The notes: generated by a model not told the origin, from the sequence alone. A stretch of 25,036 nucleotides of DNA from an uncultured Clostridia bacterium (GCA_934254835.1 CAKQMI010000028.1:1-25036); one strand, 5' to 3'; shown: positions 15,961-24,961, counted from the stretch's first letter. Numbers and translations are program-made.

Positions 15961-15992
15961 TTACCGTAAAATATATCATATTTTAACGGTAA
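15961..15992. repeat. Inverted repeat at the trmFO-hslV junction
   Basis: TTACCG-TAAAATAT (15961-15974) pairs with ATATTTTA-A-CGGTAA (15978-15992), 14 bp with one bulged A around ATC. It spans the trmFO stop codon. It is A/T-rich without a U tail, so at most an attenuator or mRNA-stability element inside the run. Confidence 0.5.
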
Positions 15993-17307
15993 AATCAATA
16001 GGTTGACGCAAATTATTTTCAATCCACACTTTGAGGTCGGATTCGGCGCGGGCGACGTACGCTTTTCTGCGCTCGTTTTTGTCGCGACACTCGATTGCGG
16101 GGAGTATGCCGAAATTGCTGTTCATCGGTTGGAAATTCTTTGCGTGCAAAGTAATATATCTCGAAAGTGCGCCCGACATCGTGGTCTTGGGCGGTTCGGA
16201 CGGGGCTTTGCCCTCGAGTTCTCGCGAAAGATGAATCCCCGCAAGAAGTCCGCTCATTATGCTTTCGACGTACCCCTCAACCCCCGTGATTTGTCCCGCA
16301 AAGTATATGGGCGCGTCGCCTTTTAATCTGAAAGTCCGCGTCAGGCAATCGGGGGAATACAAATAACTGTTGCGGTGCATCACGCCGTATCTCAAAAACT
16401 CGGCGTTGCGCAAGGCGGGTATCATCGAAAATATTCTTTTTTGCTCCAAAAATTTTAAGTTGGTTTGGAAGCCGACAAGGTTGTACGCCGAGCCGTCTGC
16501 AGTTTCCTTTCTCAGTTGCAGGACGGCGTAAGGACGCTTCCCCGTTTTCGGATCGGTCAGTCCCACGGGTTTCAGCATTCCGAACCGCATAGTATCATAG
16601 CCACGTTTCGCCATAACCTCGACGGGCATGCAACCTTCAAAAACCTCGCTTCCCTCGAAGTCTTTCAAGGGGACGGTCTCGCCGTCGATAAGCGCGTTGT
16701 AAAAAGCGTCGTATTCTTCCTTGTTCATCGGACAGTTGATATAGCCGTCGCCTTTCCCGTAGCGTCCGCTTTCAAAAGCGAAGTTCAGGTCAATCGACTG
16801 TGCGTCAACGATGGGAGCAACCGCATCGAAAAAGTACAGCCTGTCGCCCGTAAGTCGCGAAATACTTTGAAAAAGTTTGTCCGACGTCAACGGTCCGCTC
16901 GCGACGATGACGGGGACGTCCGTCGGGATATTTTCGACCTCTTGTCTAATTACCGTCAACCCGTCGAATTCGGCAAGTCGTTTTTCAACCTCTTTTGAAA
17001 ACGCCGTGCGGTCAACGGCAAGCGCACCGCCCGCCTCGACGCGAGTTTTATAGGCGCAGTCGATAAGCAGACTGTCCATCATTTTCAACTCGGTTTTGAG
17101 AAGCCCCGACGACGTGTCGGGAATGTCCGATTTCAGACTGTTACTGCACACTAATTCCGCAAAATCGCAGGTTCTGTGCGCAGGAGAAGACCTTAAAGGT
17201 CGCATTTCGTACAAATCGACCTTATGATTTCTCTTTAATAATTGATACGAGGCTTCGCACCCGGCAAGCCCCGCACCTATAACGATTACCTTATTATTTT
17301 TCGTCAC
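15976..17307 (-). CDS. trmFO: TrmFO, folate-dependent tRNA (U54) methyltransferase
   Basis: TrmFO makes 5-methyluridine at position 54 of tRNA using methylene-THF and FADH2. It has 443 residues. The FAD-binding GAGLAGCEA lies at about 11-19, followed by DLYEMRP and the SNSLKSD segment; GGYEGY-type residues appear as TGVEGYVES. The start codon is GTG at 17307, overlapping the topA end by 14 bp, and gives the expected family N-terminus (MTKNNKVIVIGAG). The topA-trmFO adjacency is classic for Firmicutes. Confidence 0.97.
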   Translation of the reverse strand: MTKNNKVIVIGAGLAGCEASYQLLKRNHKVDLYEMRPLRSSPAHRTCDFAELVCSNSLKSDIPDTSSGLLKTELKMMDSLLIDCAYKTRVEAGGALAVDRTAFSKEVEKRLAEFDGLTVIRQEVENIPTDVPVIVASGPLTSDKLFQSISRLTGDRLYFFDAVAPIVDAQSIDLNFAFESGRYGKGDGYINCPMNKEEYDAFYNALIDGETVPLKDFEGSEVFEGCMPVEVMAKRGYDTMRFGMLKPVGLTDPKTGKRPYAVLQLRKETADGSAYNLVGFQTNLKFLEQKRIFSMIPALRNAEFLRYGVMHRNSYLYSPDCLTRTFRLKGDAPIYFAGQITGVEGYVESIMSGLLAGIHLSRELEGKAPSEPPKTTMSGALSRYITLHAKNFQPMNSNFGILPAIECRDKNERRKAYVARAESDLKVWIENNLRQPIDFTVKI

Positions 17308-19474
17308 CGTCTTTGAAAACCTCGGTATGATTGCACTCTTTATTCGTGCAAGTGTACTTCTTGCCCGCCTTGGTTTTGGTCATTTTCATCACGCTTTCGA
17401 TGCCCTTTTCTTTGCACTCGGGGCAGAAATACGGAGCGGGCAAATCCCAGCTGACGAAGTCGCATTCGGGGTATCCCGAGCAACCGTAAAACGTCTTTCC
17501 TTTTTTGCTCTTTTTCTTCACAACGGGCTTCCCGCACTTGGGACAAACCGCTTCGTCATCGAGCGTGGGTTGCGCGCCCGGCTCGACGTAAGGCTTGGTA
17601 TTTTTGCACGACGGATAATTCGGACATGCCAAAAATTTGCCGTTTTTCCCGTCGCGGACAACCATTTTCGCACCGCATTTATCGCACACGACGTTGCTTT
17701 CTTCGGTGGCGATATGCACCTTTGCGCCATTGGAATTCGCGCGCTTGACAAGCGTCATCAGTTCGGGATAAAACTTTTCGATTATGGCTTGCCACTCGAT
17801 TCCGCCTTCTTCGACTTTGTCAAGTTCGGTTTCCATATTCGCCGTGAATTTCAAATCCATAATCGGCGGGAAATTTTTGACCATAAAGTCGCACACGGCT
17901 TCGCCAAGGGGCGTCGGCACGATTGCTTTGCCGTCCTTGTCCGTATAGGTACGTTTTGCCAGCACCGAGATAATCGAAGCGTATGTGGACGGACGTCCGA
18001 TACCGTTTTCTTCCATCGTTTTGACAAGCGTCGCGTCGGTGAAACGCTGTGGCGGTTTGGTAAATTTTTGCTCGTGCTTGGTGTCCTGCAAGAACATCTC
18101 GTCGCCCTCTTTCATATCGGGCAATGTCTTTTCGGTGGCGTCGTCGTCATCGTCGTTTTTGTCGTCGAGGGGGACGTTGTTGTAGATTTTTGTATAGCCG
18201 TCAAAGACAAGCGCGCGCCCCGTCACCTTGTATCCGAGCGTCGCCCCGTTCAAAACGGGATTGTCGTCGGCGGTGATATGAACGTTCAAAGTGTTGTAAA
18301 CGGCGTCCACCATCTGACTTGCCAAAAACCTTTCGTAGATGAGTTTATACAGTCTGTATTGATTGCGGTTGATTTTGTTTTGCAGGCTTTCGGGCGTGCG
18401 TTCCAAAGATATGGGACGGATTGCCTCGTGAGCGTCCTGCGCATCCGATTTCGTCTTGTAAAAGTTGGGTTTTTCGGGCGCGTATTTATCGCCGAAGTGC
18501 GTTCTTATAAAGTTCAGCGCGTTCGCCTGCATTTCGGGCGAGATACGCACGCTGTCGGTACGGATATACGTCACGAGAGCGGTTGCGCCTTCCCCTGCGA
18601 TTTCGACTCCTTCGTAAAGTTGCTGTGCGATTTGCATCGTTTGGGGCGCGGTCAGCGACAGTTTTGCCGAGGCGTCCTGTTGAAGCGTGGACGTCGTAAA
18701 CGGGGGCGCGGGACGGTTTTTGGCAACGGCGCGTTTTGCGCTGTCAACGGTAAATCTTGCGCCTTTCGTGGCGTTTATTATTTTTTCGGCGTCGTGCTGA
18801 TTGTGAATTTTCCACTTTTTGCCGTTGATATCGACGAAAGTGCATTTGAAAATATCCTTTTTCGACTTGGGATTTTGCTCCTTTGACAAAAAGGCGTTTA
18901 TCGTCCAATATTCTTCGGGCACGAAGTTTCTGATTTCTCTTTCTCTGTTGACGACCATTTCGAGCGCGGCGGACTGAACGCGTCCCGCCGAACTGCCCTT
19001 TTTGATGCGTTTGCCGATGATGGGCGAGATTTTGTAACCCACAAGTCTGTCAAGAACGCGCCTTGCCTGCTGGCTGTTGACCAAGTTCATATCGAGTTCT
19101 CTGGGGTTTTCGATGGCGTTATTGACCGCTTTTTTGCTGATTTCGTTGAAAACGATGCGGTTTTTGCCGTCGGGGATATCCAGACAGTTTTTGAGATGCC
19201 AACTTATCGCCTCGCCTTCGCGGTCGGGGTCCGTTGCGAGATAAGCGACGTCGTTTTGTTTCAGCGCGCTTTTCAGGCGTCTGATAGTTTCCTTTTTTTC
19301 GGGATTGATTTCGTATTCGGGCTCGAATCGTTTATCGACGTCGATACCCAACGTTTTTTGCGGAAGGTCGCAAACGTGACCGCCCGATGCGAGTACGGTG
19401 TACCCTTGTCCCAAATATTTTTGGATTGTTTTCGCCTTTGACGGCGATTCGACTATAACAAGTGTTTTCGTCAT
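17294..19474 (-). CDS. topA: DNA topoisomerase I
   Basis: This type IA topoisomerase relaxes negative supercoils. It has 726 residues. The Toprim domain has Glu9 (VESPSKAKTI) and TDPDREGE (81-88). The catalytic tyrosine is Tyr303 in VTYIRTDSVRIS. Three C-terminal zinc ribbons of about 35-45 residues follow, with CDKC/C-X5-C, CPKC/C-X5-C and CPEC/C-X4-C spacing. A stretch near 440-450 is Asp-rich. It starts 10 bp after dprA. Confidence 0.98.
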   Translation of the reverse strand: MTKTLVIVESPSKAKTIQKYLGQGYTVLASGGHVCDLPQKTLGIDVDKRFEPEYEINPEKKETIRRLKSALKQNDVAYLATDPDREGEAISWHLKNCLDIPDGKNRIVFNEISKKAVNNAIENPRELDMNLVNSQQARRVLDRLVGYKISPIIGKRIKKGSSAGRVQSAALEMVVNREREIRNFVPEEYWTINAFLSKEQNPKSKKDIFKCTFVDINGKKWKIHNQHDAEKIINATKGARFTVDSAKRAVAKNRPAPPFTTSTLQQDASAKLSLTAPQTMQIAQQLYEGVEIAGEGATALVTYIRTDSVRISPEMQANALNFIRTHFGDKYAPEKPNFYKTKSDAQDAHEAIRPISLERTPESLQNKINRNQYRLYKLIYERFLASQMVDAVYNTLNVHITADDNPVLNGATLGYKVTGRALVFDGYTKIYNNVPLDDKNDDDDDATEKTLPDMKEGDEMFLQDTKHEQKFTKPPQRFTDATLVKTMEENGIGRPSTYASIISVLAKRTYTDKDGKAIVPTPLGEAVCDFMVKNFPPIMDLKFTANMETELDKVEEGGIEWQAIIEKFYPELMTLVKRANSNGAKVHIATEESNVVCDKCGAKMVVRDGKNGKFLACPNYPSCKNTKPYVEPGAQPTLDDEAVCPKCGKPVVKKKSKKGKTFYGCSGYPECDFVSWDLPAPYFCPECKEKGIESVMKMTKTKAGKKYTCTNKECNHTEVFKDGDEK

Positions 19475-19484
19475 TATGTCTCCG

Positions 19485-20570
19485 TTATTTCAAGGTAAAG
19501 TAATTACCCGTAGTTCTGTCGATTAAGTCGTTCATTTCCATATTGAAAATGACGTTTTGCAGGTCGTTGGCGTTCAGCCCCGTTGCCTCCATCAGTTCCT
19601 CGAAGTGCGTCTCGCCCTGCTCCAAAACCGAGAGGATTTTCATCTCGTGGAAGCCGAGTTGCACGCTTTCTTTTTGTTTTTTGTCGGCTTTTACGCCCAT
19701 CGCGTCCAAGACGTCCTCGGGCGACAGCACAAGCGCGCCTTGCATCTGCTTCAACAGCATATTACTGCCTTCGGCGGTCGGCTGATTTATGTTGGCGGGC
19801 ACGACGAACACGTCTTTGCCCTGTTCGAGAGCGTGATTGACTGTTATCATCGTTCCGCTTTTTATGCGCATTTCAGGCACGAACACGGCGTCCGCAAGTC
19901 CGCTTATTATGCGGTTTCTTTCGGGAAAGTTGAACTGTGCGGCGTACGTCCCCATGCGATATTCGCTGACGAACAAGCCGTCGTTGTCCAGCACCCTTTC
20001 CATAAGAGCGCGGTTTTCGGCGGGATAGCACAAGTCAAGCCCGTTTGCAACCACCGCGATAGTGTTGCCGTTGACGTCAAGTGCGGATTTGTGCGCCATA
20101 GTATCGACGCCCCTTGCAAAACCGCTGATGACGTTCAGCCCTGCCCGCGCGAATTCCATCGAAAAATCACGGGTGACGTTCAAGCCGTATCGACTTGCGC
20201 CCCTTGTCCCGACGACCGCGACGCCACGGTTTTTCAACAGCGACGAGTTGCCCTTATAATACAACAAAAGCGGATATTCGTCGATGTCCAAAAGACGCTT
20301 GGGGTAGTCATCGTCAAAGACGGTGGCGACTTTCACGTCGTGTTTATTTATTTCGTCCCACTCTTTTTGAAGAGCGTCCGAGTTTTTCAGCGACAACAGC
20401 CTTTCGTACACATCGGCTCCCAAAATTTTGAAAAGAGCGTCCTTGTATCTTGCGGTGTCGGTCAAAAGGTCTTTTGGCTCGGCAATGCTCAAAAGTTTGT
20501 GTTTTCTTTTCAGCCCCAAGTCGGCGCAGTTCATCAAAAGCAGAGCGTCGACGTTACTGTATTCAATCAT
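19485..20570 (-). CDS. dprA: DNA processing protein DprA (Smf)
   Basis: DprA protects incoming single-stranded DNA and loads RecA during natural transformation; it is also widespread in non-competent bacteria. The ATG at 20570 gives 361 residues and overlaps the comM end by 8 bp, with an AGGA site ahead. The Rossmann-like core has GTRGASRYG (121-129) and SGFARGVDTMAH (149-160). A SAM-like N-terminal part (about 1-75) and a C-terminal winged-helix part (about 300-361) frame it. The dprA-topA order matches Bacillus smf-topA. Confidence 0.96.
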   Translation of the reverse strand: MIEYSNVDALLLMNCADLGLKRKHKLLSIAEPKDLLTDTARYKDALFKILGADVYERLLSLKNSDALQKEWDEINKHDVKVATVFDDDYPKRLLDIDEYPLLLYYKGNSSLLKNRGVAVVGTRGASRYGLNVTRDFSMEFARAGLNVISGFARGVDTMAHKSALDVNGNTIAVVANGLDLCYPAENRALMERVLDNDGLFVSEYRMGTYAAQFNFPERNRIISGLADAVFVPEMRIKSGTMITVNHALEQGKDVFVVPANINQPTAEGSNMLLKQMQGALVLSPEDVLDAMGVKADKKQKESVQLGFHEMKILSVLEQGETHFEELMEATGLNANDLQNVIFNMEMNDLIDRTTGNYFTLK

Positions 20571-22095
20571 GATATTTCCTGTCGTAACTTCTGTACTGTA
20601 TCGCTTCGGCGATATGCTTTTCCGAGATGTCTTTTTGCCCGTCGAGGTCGGCGATTGTCCTTGCGACTTTGACAATTCTCGTGGTTGCCCTTGCCGACAA
20701 ATTCAACTTTTCAAACGCGCGTTTCAAGAGTTTTTCGCAACCCTCGGACAACGGACAAAACTTTTTGATCATCGCGTTGGTCATCTGTGCGTTGCAGTTT
20801 ATGGGCGTGCCCGAAAACCTTGCGCGTTGTATCGCCCTTGCCTTGTCGGTGCGCGCCTTGACGTCCTTGGACGTTTCCAGTGCGGTTTTGTCGGTCAACT
20901 CCCCATAAGAGATATTATCCACCTCGATTTGCAGGTCGATGCGGTCGAGGAGCGGTCCCGAAATTTTGCCAAGATAATTTCTTATTTCCCTTGCGGTGCA
21001 TTTACATTCGGCGGTCTTACTGCCGTAATTTCCGCACGGACACGGGTTCATACTGGCAACTAACATAAAGTTGGCGGGATAATCGACGGTGCGTTGCACG
21101 CGCGACACCGTCACTTTTTTGTCCTCCAAAGGTTGCCTGAGCGCCTCCAACGTGTGACGCTGGTATTCGGGCATTTCGTCCAAAAACAGCACGCCGTTGT
21201 GCGCAAGACTCACTTCTCCCGGGGTGGCTTTCGCCCCGCCCCCGATAAGCGCGGGTATCGTCGTCGTGTGGTGCGGTGTGCGGAAAGGACGTCTTGTCAC
21301 AATGCCTTGCTCAGCCTCCAAAATCCCCGCAATACTGTGGATTTTCGTGACGTCGATTGCTTCCTCGAAGGTCATATCGGGCATAATCGTCGGAATGCAC
21401 CTTGCCAGCATGGTTTTGCCTGCGCCGGGAGGTCCCATAAGCAATATGTTGTGCCCACCGCTGACGGCGATTTCGACGGCGCGTTTTGCCACGGCTTGTC
21501 CCTTTATATCCGACATATCCACGTCGTAGCCGTAGGTTTTCAGCGACGCGTCGTATGACGTATGCAAAACGGGCATACAACTGACGCTTCCGTTCAAAAA
21601 GCCGACCACGTCCGACAGTTTTTCAAAGGCGTAAACCTCGGTGCCCTCGATATATGCCGCCTCGGTTGCGTTGTCTTTGGGCACGATAAACTTTGTGTAG
21701 CCCTGCTGTACCGCGGATATCAAAAGTGGCATTACACCACATACTCCGCGAAGTCTGCCGTCCAGCGACAACTCGCCCAAAAACACAAATTCCTTGTACT
21801 TTCTCGTCAAGATTTGCTCGGACGCCGAAAGTATCCCGACAGCCAACGCAAGGTCGAAAGTCGGTCCGTCTTTTTTCGTGTCGGCGGGCGCAAGGTTGAC
21901 GGTTATCCTTTTCGCCGGATAAATCATACCGCTGTTTTTTATGGCGGAGCGAATTCTTTCCTTCGACTCCTTGACGGCGGTGCCCGCAAGTCCCACGATG
22001 TCGATGCCCGTAAGCCCTGCCGAGATATCCGTTTCGACGTCAACGGCGTATCCCTCGACACCCGTCAACGCGTAACACGTAACTTTTGAAAGCAT
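20563..22095 (-). CDS. comM: ComM/YifB-type AAA+ ATPase (Mg-chelatase-like)
   Basis: ComM-type proteins are hexameric helicases that promote branch migration of incoming DNA during transformation, shown for Vibrio ComM. The 510 residues comprise an N-terminal Lon-protease-like domain (about 1-170) with the SKERIRSAI motif, and an AAA+ domain with Walker A GPPGAGKT (221-228), Walker B VLFLDEMPE and a Cys cluster (CPCGNYGSKTAECKC). The C-terminal domain is Mg-chelatase type. AAGGAG and GGGG precede the ATG. It heads the long run; adjacency to dprA fits joint handling of single-stranded DNA. Confidence 0.95.
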   Translation of the reverse strand: MLSKVTCYALTGVEGYAVDVETDISAGLTGIDIVGLAGTAVKESKERIRSAIKNSGMIYPAKRITVNLAPADTKKDGPTFDLALAVGILSASEQILTRKYKEFVFLGELSLDGRLRGVCGVMPLLISAVQQGYTKFIVPKDNATEAAYIEGTEVYAFEKLSDVVGFLNGSVSCMPVLHTSYDASLKTYGYDVDMSDIKGQAVAKRAVEIAVSGGHNILLMGPPGAGKTMLARCIPTIMPDMTFEEAIDVTKIHSIAGILEAEQGIVTRRPFRTPHHTTTIPALIGGGAKATPGEVSLAHNGVLFLDEMPEYQRHTLEALRQPLEDKKVTVSRVQRTVDYPANFMLVASMNPCPCGNYGSKTAECKCTAREIRNYLGKISGPLLDRIDLQIEVDNISYGELTDKTALETSKDVKARTDKARAIQRARFSGTPINCNAQMTNAMIKKFCPLSEGCEKLLKRAFEKLNLSARATTRIVKVARTIADLDGQKDISEKHIAEAIQYRSYDRKYHD

Positions 22096-22514
22096 TTTAT
22101 CCCCTTCTCCTTATTATCAATCGAATATATGTAAATACCATATCGCATATATAAGAATACCATATAATTGTCGGTTGGAATGCCAACCGAAAAATACAAA
22201 CTTTTTGAAAACGCGGGTGCAATACTCCTTAGACCAAATCGTCGAGATTTTCGATGATTTTTGGAAAAGACGAACGCAGTTGTACTTTTTGTACCACAAG
22301 CGAGTATTTTCAAAAAAGCGCGAAAATATCGGCGTTTTCTAACAGTTCGTATTATTTCTGTCCGGTATAAGTAAGAGTGTAGCAAATAAATCGGAATTTG
22401 CAAACTGTTTTCGCTACTTTTTTTTGCGATTTTTCATCGACTTTATAAGGAAGTATAACCTATATATATTTATATAATATATATGGATAAATTATAGTTA
22501 AAATTTTCCCCACA
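22096..22514. other. Gene-free AT-rich strip with dense hairpins
   Basis: No credible protein gene is present. Local features are AATACCATAT repeated at 22134-22143 and 22156-22165 (22-bp period), TCGGTTGG/CCAACCGA (22171-22190), AATCGTCGA/TCGATGATT (22237-22259) extendable to CCAAA/TTTGG, GTAC/GTAC (22282-22294), TATTTTC/GAAAATA (22305-22328) and GCAAAT/ATTTGC (22382-22401). The last 60 bp are TA repeats. The strip must hold the comM operon promoter, which I could not pin down. It may encode a structured RNA or be a repeat element. Confidence 0.5.
22379..22425 (+). terminator. Possible plus-strand terminator of an unannotated RNA
   Basis: GTAGC (22379-22383) pairs with GCTAC (22413-22417) and is followed by eight T. 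An inner stem GCAAAT/ATTTGC (22382-22401) competes for two bases. The long loop makes it weak, and there is no plus-strand gene to end here. A TATAAT at 22163-22168 upstream has no good -35 partner. Confidence 0.3.
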
Positions 22515-22540
22515 AAAAAACCACGCGGTCTGCGTGGCTT
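22515..22540 (-). terminator. Terminator after the lipoprotein/GT-C gene
   Basis: Read on the minus strand, CCACGC-AGACC-GCGTGG (22538-22522), extendable with G-T and A-T pairs, is followed by seven T (22521-22515). It starts 16 bp past the stop codon. Confidence 0.88.
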
Positions 22541-22555
22541 TTGGTGATTTGTTTC

Positions 22556-24556
22556 TTAAAATTCAGCCTTCTTATTCAGTTTAAGCGGTTGAATGAACAC
22601 TCGTTTGTCGTTGGTCGTGATATCGTAAACGACGTAGCCGTAGAATATCACCGTCAGACACACGATAATGTTGGCGATAACGTAGCCGGCGTCGCCCTTA
22701 TTGAAGTAGGTCGTCTTGAACGCCGTGCCGAGGAAGCCCGAGAAGTTCATAATGGTGGCGACGTTCACAAACGACATAAACGCCAGCACGCCGAACACCC
22801 AAAACAGCCTTTCTTCGCCGGTAATCGCAACGTACATAAGCAAAAGGATAAGCCCGATTGCAAGCGACGCTTCGTTCATATTGAGGCTGAACACCGACAT
22901 TGCCGTCAGGAAGAATCCCGCGATAAGCACAAGCTCCGCCCTGTTGAAGTTTTTGAAGTACAGCGACACTGTATATACGATAAGAATCACGCTGAACACG
23001 ATATTAAGCCAGAACGCCGTGTTGTTGACCGCCGAGCCGTTGAGCCCGAACAGCGCGTACAGGTTGAACGCATTTGACACGCACACTTGCTTGTTGAACA
23101 TGTTGAGGTAGTAATTTTTGAAGATATATACGATATGCCCCGCCTTGAACATAGATGCGACGGCGCCCGCCGAAATGAGCAGGAACAGCCAGAAACTGAC
23201 AAACCAACCGACGCAAATCGTGATAATCGTCTTTTTGTCTTTGGTCTTTGCCATAATGTAAATCTCGTACGCCACGATGAACGGCAAAACGTAAATGCCG
23301 ATGGGCGACCACAAGCAGGTCAAAAGACTGCCGATTAACAACATAACAAAGTCCTTTTCGATGAGCGCGTAGAACGTCACGAACAAAAGGAAAGTCAGCA
23401 CGGGGACTTCGACGTCGTATCCGCCCGACAGCGTGAACGCAACGGGAAGAACGGCGTATACGAGCGCAAGAAGCGCAGAAATTGCGTCCGTCGTATATTT
23501 TTTTGCAAAGTAGTAAATCATCACGACGGTTGCGCCTTCCAAAATCATAGGCACAAGTTGCAAAAGTACGTTGAGCGTGCTTAACGAATAGTTGCCCATC
23601 GTGATTTTGCCGACAACCCACATATAGTAAAGTTGCAACGGCGCATATTGAGTATATTTAAGCCCCGCACTGCCGATGTCTTGTCCCGCGATATCCCAAA
23701 GGATTGCGCGCAACTCAGCCGTGCCCGCTTGGTCGTACATGACGCCCGCCAAAATAAAGCGGATCAAAAGCGCAATGAATGCGATTGCGCCCGCGGTCAA
23801 CCACGTCTTTTTCAAGACGGGTTTGTCTTCTCTGTTCAAAAGATAACGATATGCAACGTACGCGCCTGCAATAATCACGGCGGTGGCGATTGCCAGCATA
23901 ACGATGTAAATCGTGCCGGATTTTGTCGAAAGCGGATAAGACTTTTCGTGCGGTTTTTTGATTTTGACGATTTCGGCGTTGCCAATGTCCTTTGCCCTGA
24001 CGCGTTGGACGGAAACGTCGTCGAATGACGCCTCGCCGATGGTTTTTTCACCGCTTGCGCCAAGAGTCATCGCAACCGTGATTTCCTTGGTGTTGGTAGG
24101 TTTGACGTATGCGGTGTAGGTCGTCCAGTTGTCGGACACCTCGACGCCCGACTTGATAATACGTGCGCCGTTTTCGATAATTTCGATTGCACCGCCCTGA
24201 TAAGTGTCGTCGGAGCCGACGCTCAAACTGTCGTTTCTTATGCGCGCGCTAACCTTATAAATGGCGTTTTTCTTCACCGCGACGCGTTGATACAGCTTGA
24301 CGTAGTTGCCAACCGTACTGCCGTTTCTCAAAACGAGGTACGGGTTGTCGTCGTTGTCGGAATCGATTTTCTTCGTCGTCATTCCGTCCTCTTTTTTGTC
24401 AACGGCTTTTACGATGTACCAACCGCTGTTGCCGTTGTCGAACGAGCCGTTTTCGATAAGTTCCTTTCCGTATGCGTCGTCGTTGCATGCGGTGAACATA
24501 AAGAAACAACCAACGAGCATTATTACGGCAAGAATAGTGCATATTGTTTTTTTCAT
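22556..24556 (-). CDS. Lipoprotein with CBM-like domain fused to GT-C-like membrane region
   Basis: This 666-residue protein has an unusual layout. Residues 1-24 are a lipoprotein signal (FMFTAC, Cys24). Residues about 30-186 look like a carbohydrate-binding beta-sandwich of the CBM4/9 type: opening ELIENGSFDNGNSGW and closing EASFDDVSVQRV. From 214 on there are roughly a dozen transmembrane helices with the look of a GT-C glycosyltransferase, including RFILAG-YDQAGTAELRA (266-283) and KYTQYAPLQLYY (300-311) before a long helix run. GT-C enzymes use lipid-linked sugars outside the membrane. The start at 24556 gives a clean lipoprotein signal with AGAGGG ahead. It is monocistronic between two terminators. 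The enzymatic role is inference; an orphan sensor or transporter cannot be excluded. Confidence 0.7.
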   Translation of the reverse strand: MKKTICTILAVIMLVGCFFMFTACNDDAYGKELIENGSFDNGNSGWYIVKAVDKKEDGMTTKKIDSDNDDNPYLVLRNGSTVGNYVKLYQRVAVKKNAIYKVSARIRNDSLSVGSDDTYQGGAIEIIENGARIIKSGVEVSDNWTTYTAYVKPTNTKEITVAMTLGASGEKTIGEASFDDVSVQRVRAKDIGNAEIVKIKKPHEKSYPLSTKSGTIYIVMLAIATAVIIAGAYVAYRYLLNREDKPVLKKTWLTAGAIAFIALLIRFILAGVMYDQAGTAELRAILWDIAGQDIGSAGLKYTQYAPLQLYYMWVVGKITMGNYSLSTLNVLLQLVPMILEGATVVMIYYFAKKYTTDAISALLALVYAVLPVAFTLSGGYDVEVPVLTFLLFVTFYALIEKDFVMLLIGSLLTCLWSPIGIYVLPFIVAYEIYIMAKTKDKKTIITICVGWFVSFWLFLLISAGAVASMFKAGHIVYIFKNYYLNMFNKQVCVSNAFNLYALFGLNGSAVNNTAFWLNIVFSVILIVYTVSLYFKNFNRAELVLIAGFFLTAMSVFSLNMNEASLAIGLILLLMYVAITGEERLFWVFGVLAFMSFVNVATIMNFSGFLGTAFKTTYFNKGDAGYVIANIIVCLTVIFYGYVVYDITTNDKRVFIQPLKLNKKAEF

Positions 24557-24570
24557 AAGCCCTCTAATAG

Positions 24571-24602
24571 CAAAATTGCAGTCCGTTGTGACAGACTGCA
24601 AT
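24571..24602 (-). terminator. rplS terminator
   Basis: ATTGCAGTC (24575-24583) pairs with GACTGCAAT (24594-24602), a perfect 9-bp stem, followed on the minus strand by TTTTGC. It lies 11 bp past the rplS stop and isolates the next gene, which has its ribosome site just beyond. Confidence 0.85.
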
Positions 24603-24613
24603 CTATTATCTTT

Positions 24614-24961
24614 TTATTTTCTGATTTCTTCGACTTTCGCTGCCTTGCCTTTGAGGTTACGGATGTAGTACAGTTTTGCGCGACGTACTTTGCCGTAACG
24701 GACGATTTCGATGTGGTCGATCTTCGGGGAATGAAGCGGGAATGTACGCTCAACGCCGATGCCGTAAGAAATACGACGTACGGTGAACGTCTCGCGAATG
24801 CCACCGTTCTTTCTTGCGATGACCAAGCCTTCGTACGCTTGCAGACGCTCGCGGTTGCCCTCAACGACCTTTACGAACACCTTGACGGTGTCGCCCGGCT
24901 GAAAATCGGGAATATCTTTTCTGATACCTTCGCTTTCAATTAAATCGATAATGTTGCTCAT
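24614..24961 (-). CDS. rplS: Ribosomal protein L19 (bL19)
   Basis: This 115-residue protein lies at the 30S-50S interface. Family signatures are DFQPGDTVKV, VVEGNRERLQAYEGLVIARK, GVERTFPLHSP and GKVRRAKLYYIRNLKGKAAKV. GGAGG lies 9 bp before the ATG. In Firmicutes rplS usually follows trmD; that gene would lie beyond the right edge. Confidence 0.98.
   Translation of the reverse strand: MSNIIDLIESEGIRKDIPDFQPGDTVKVFVKVVEGNRERLQAYEGLVIARKNGGIRETFTVRRISYGIGVERTFPLHSPKIDHIEIVRYGKVRRAKLYYIRNLKGKAAKVEEIRK

Noticed and set aside
17327..18886. 519-codon plus-strand ORF opposite topA (others at 8813-10222 and 11190-12440)
   Set aside because: They lie entirely opposite clear, complete conserved genes, resemble no family I know, and arise because the minus-strand genes rarely use codons whose complements are stops.
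20571..20675. N-terminal extension of DprA by 35 residues
   Set aside because: It lies within the comM coding region, is Ser/Lys-rich and not DprA-like; the ATG at 20570 overlaps comM by only 8 bp.
22065..22403. 112-codon minus-strand ORF overlapping the comM start
   Set aside because: It begins at TTG without a ribosome site, crosses several hairpins, overlaps comM in another frame and has a composition unlike the neighbouring genes.
24557..24601. 15-residue extension of the lipoprotein/GT-C gene
   Set aside because: It would translate the rplS terminator stem and hide the lipoprotein signal; the ATG at 24556 has AGAGGG upstream.
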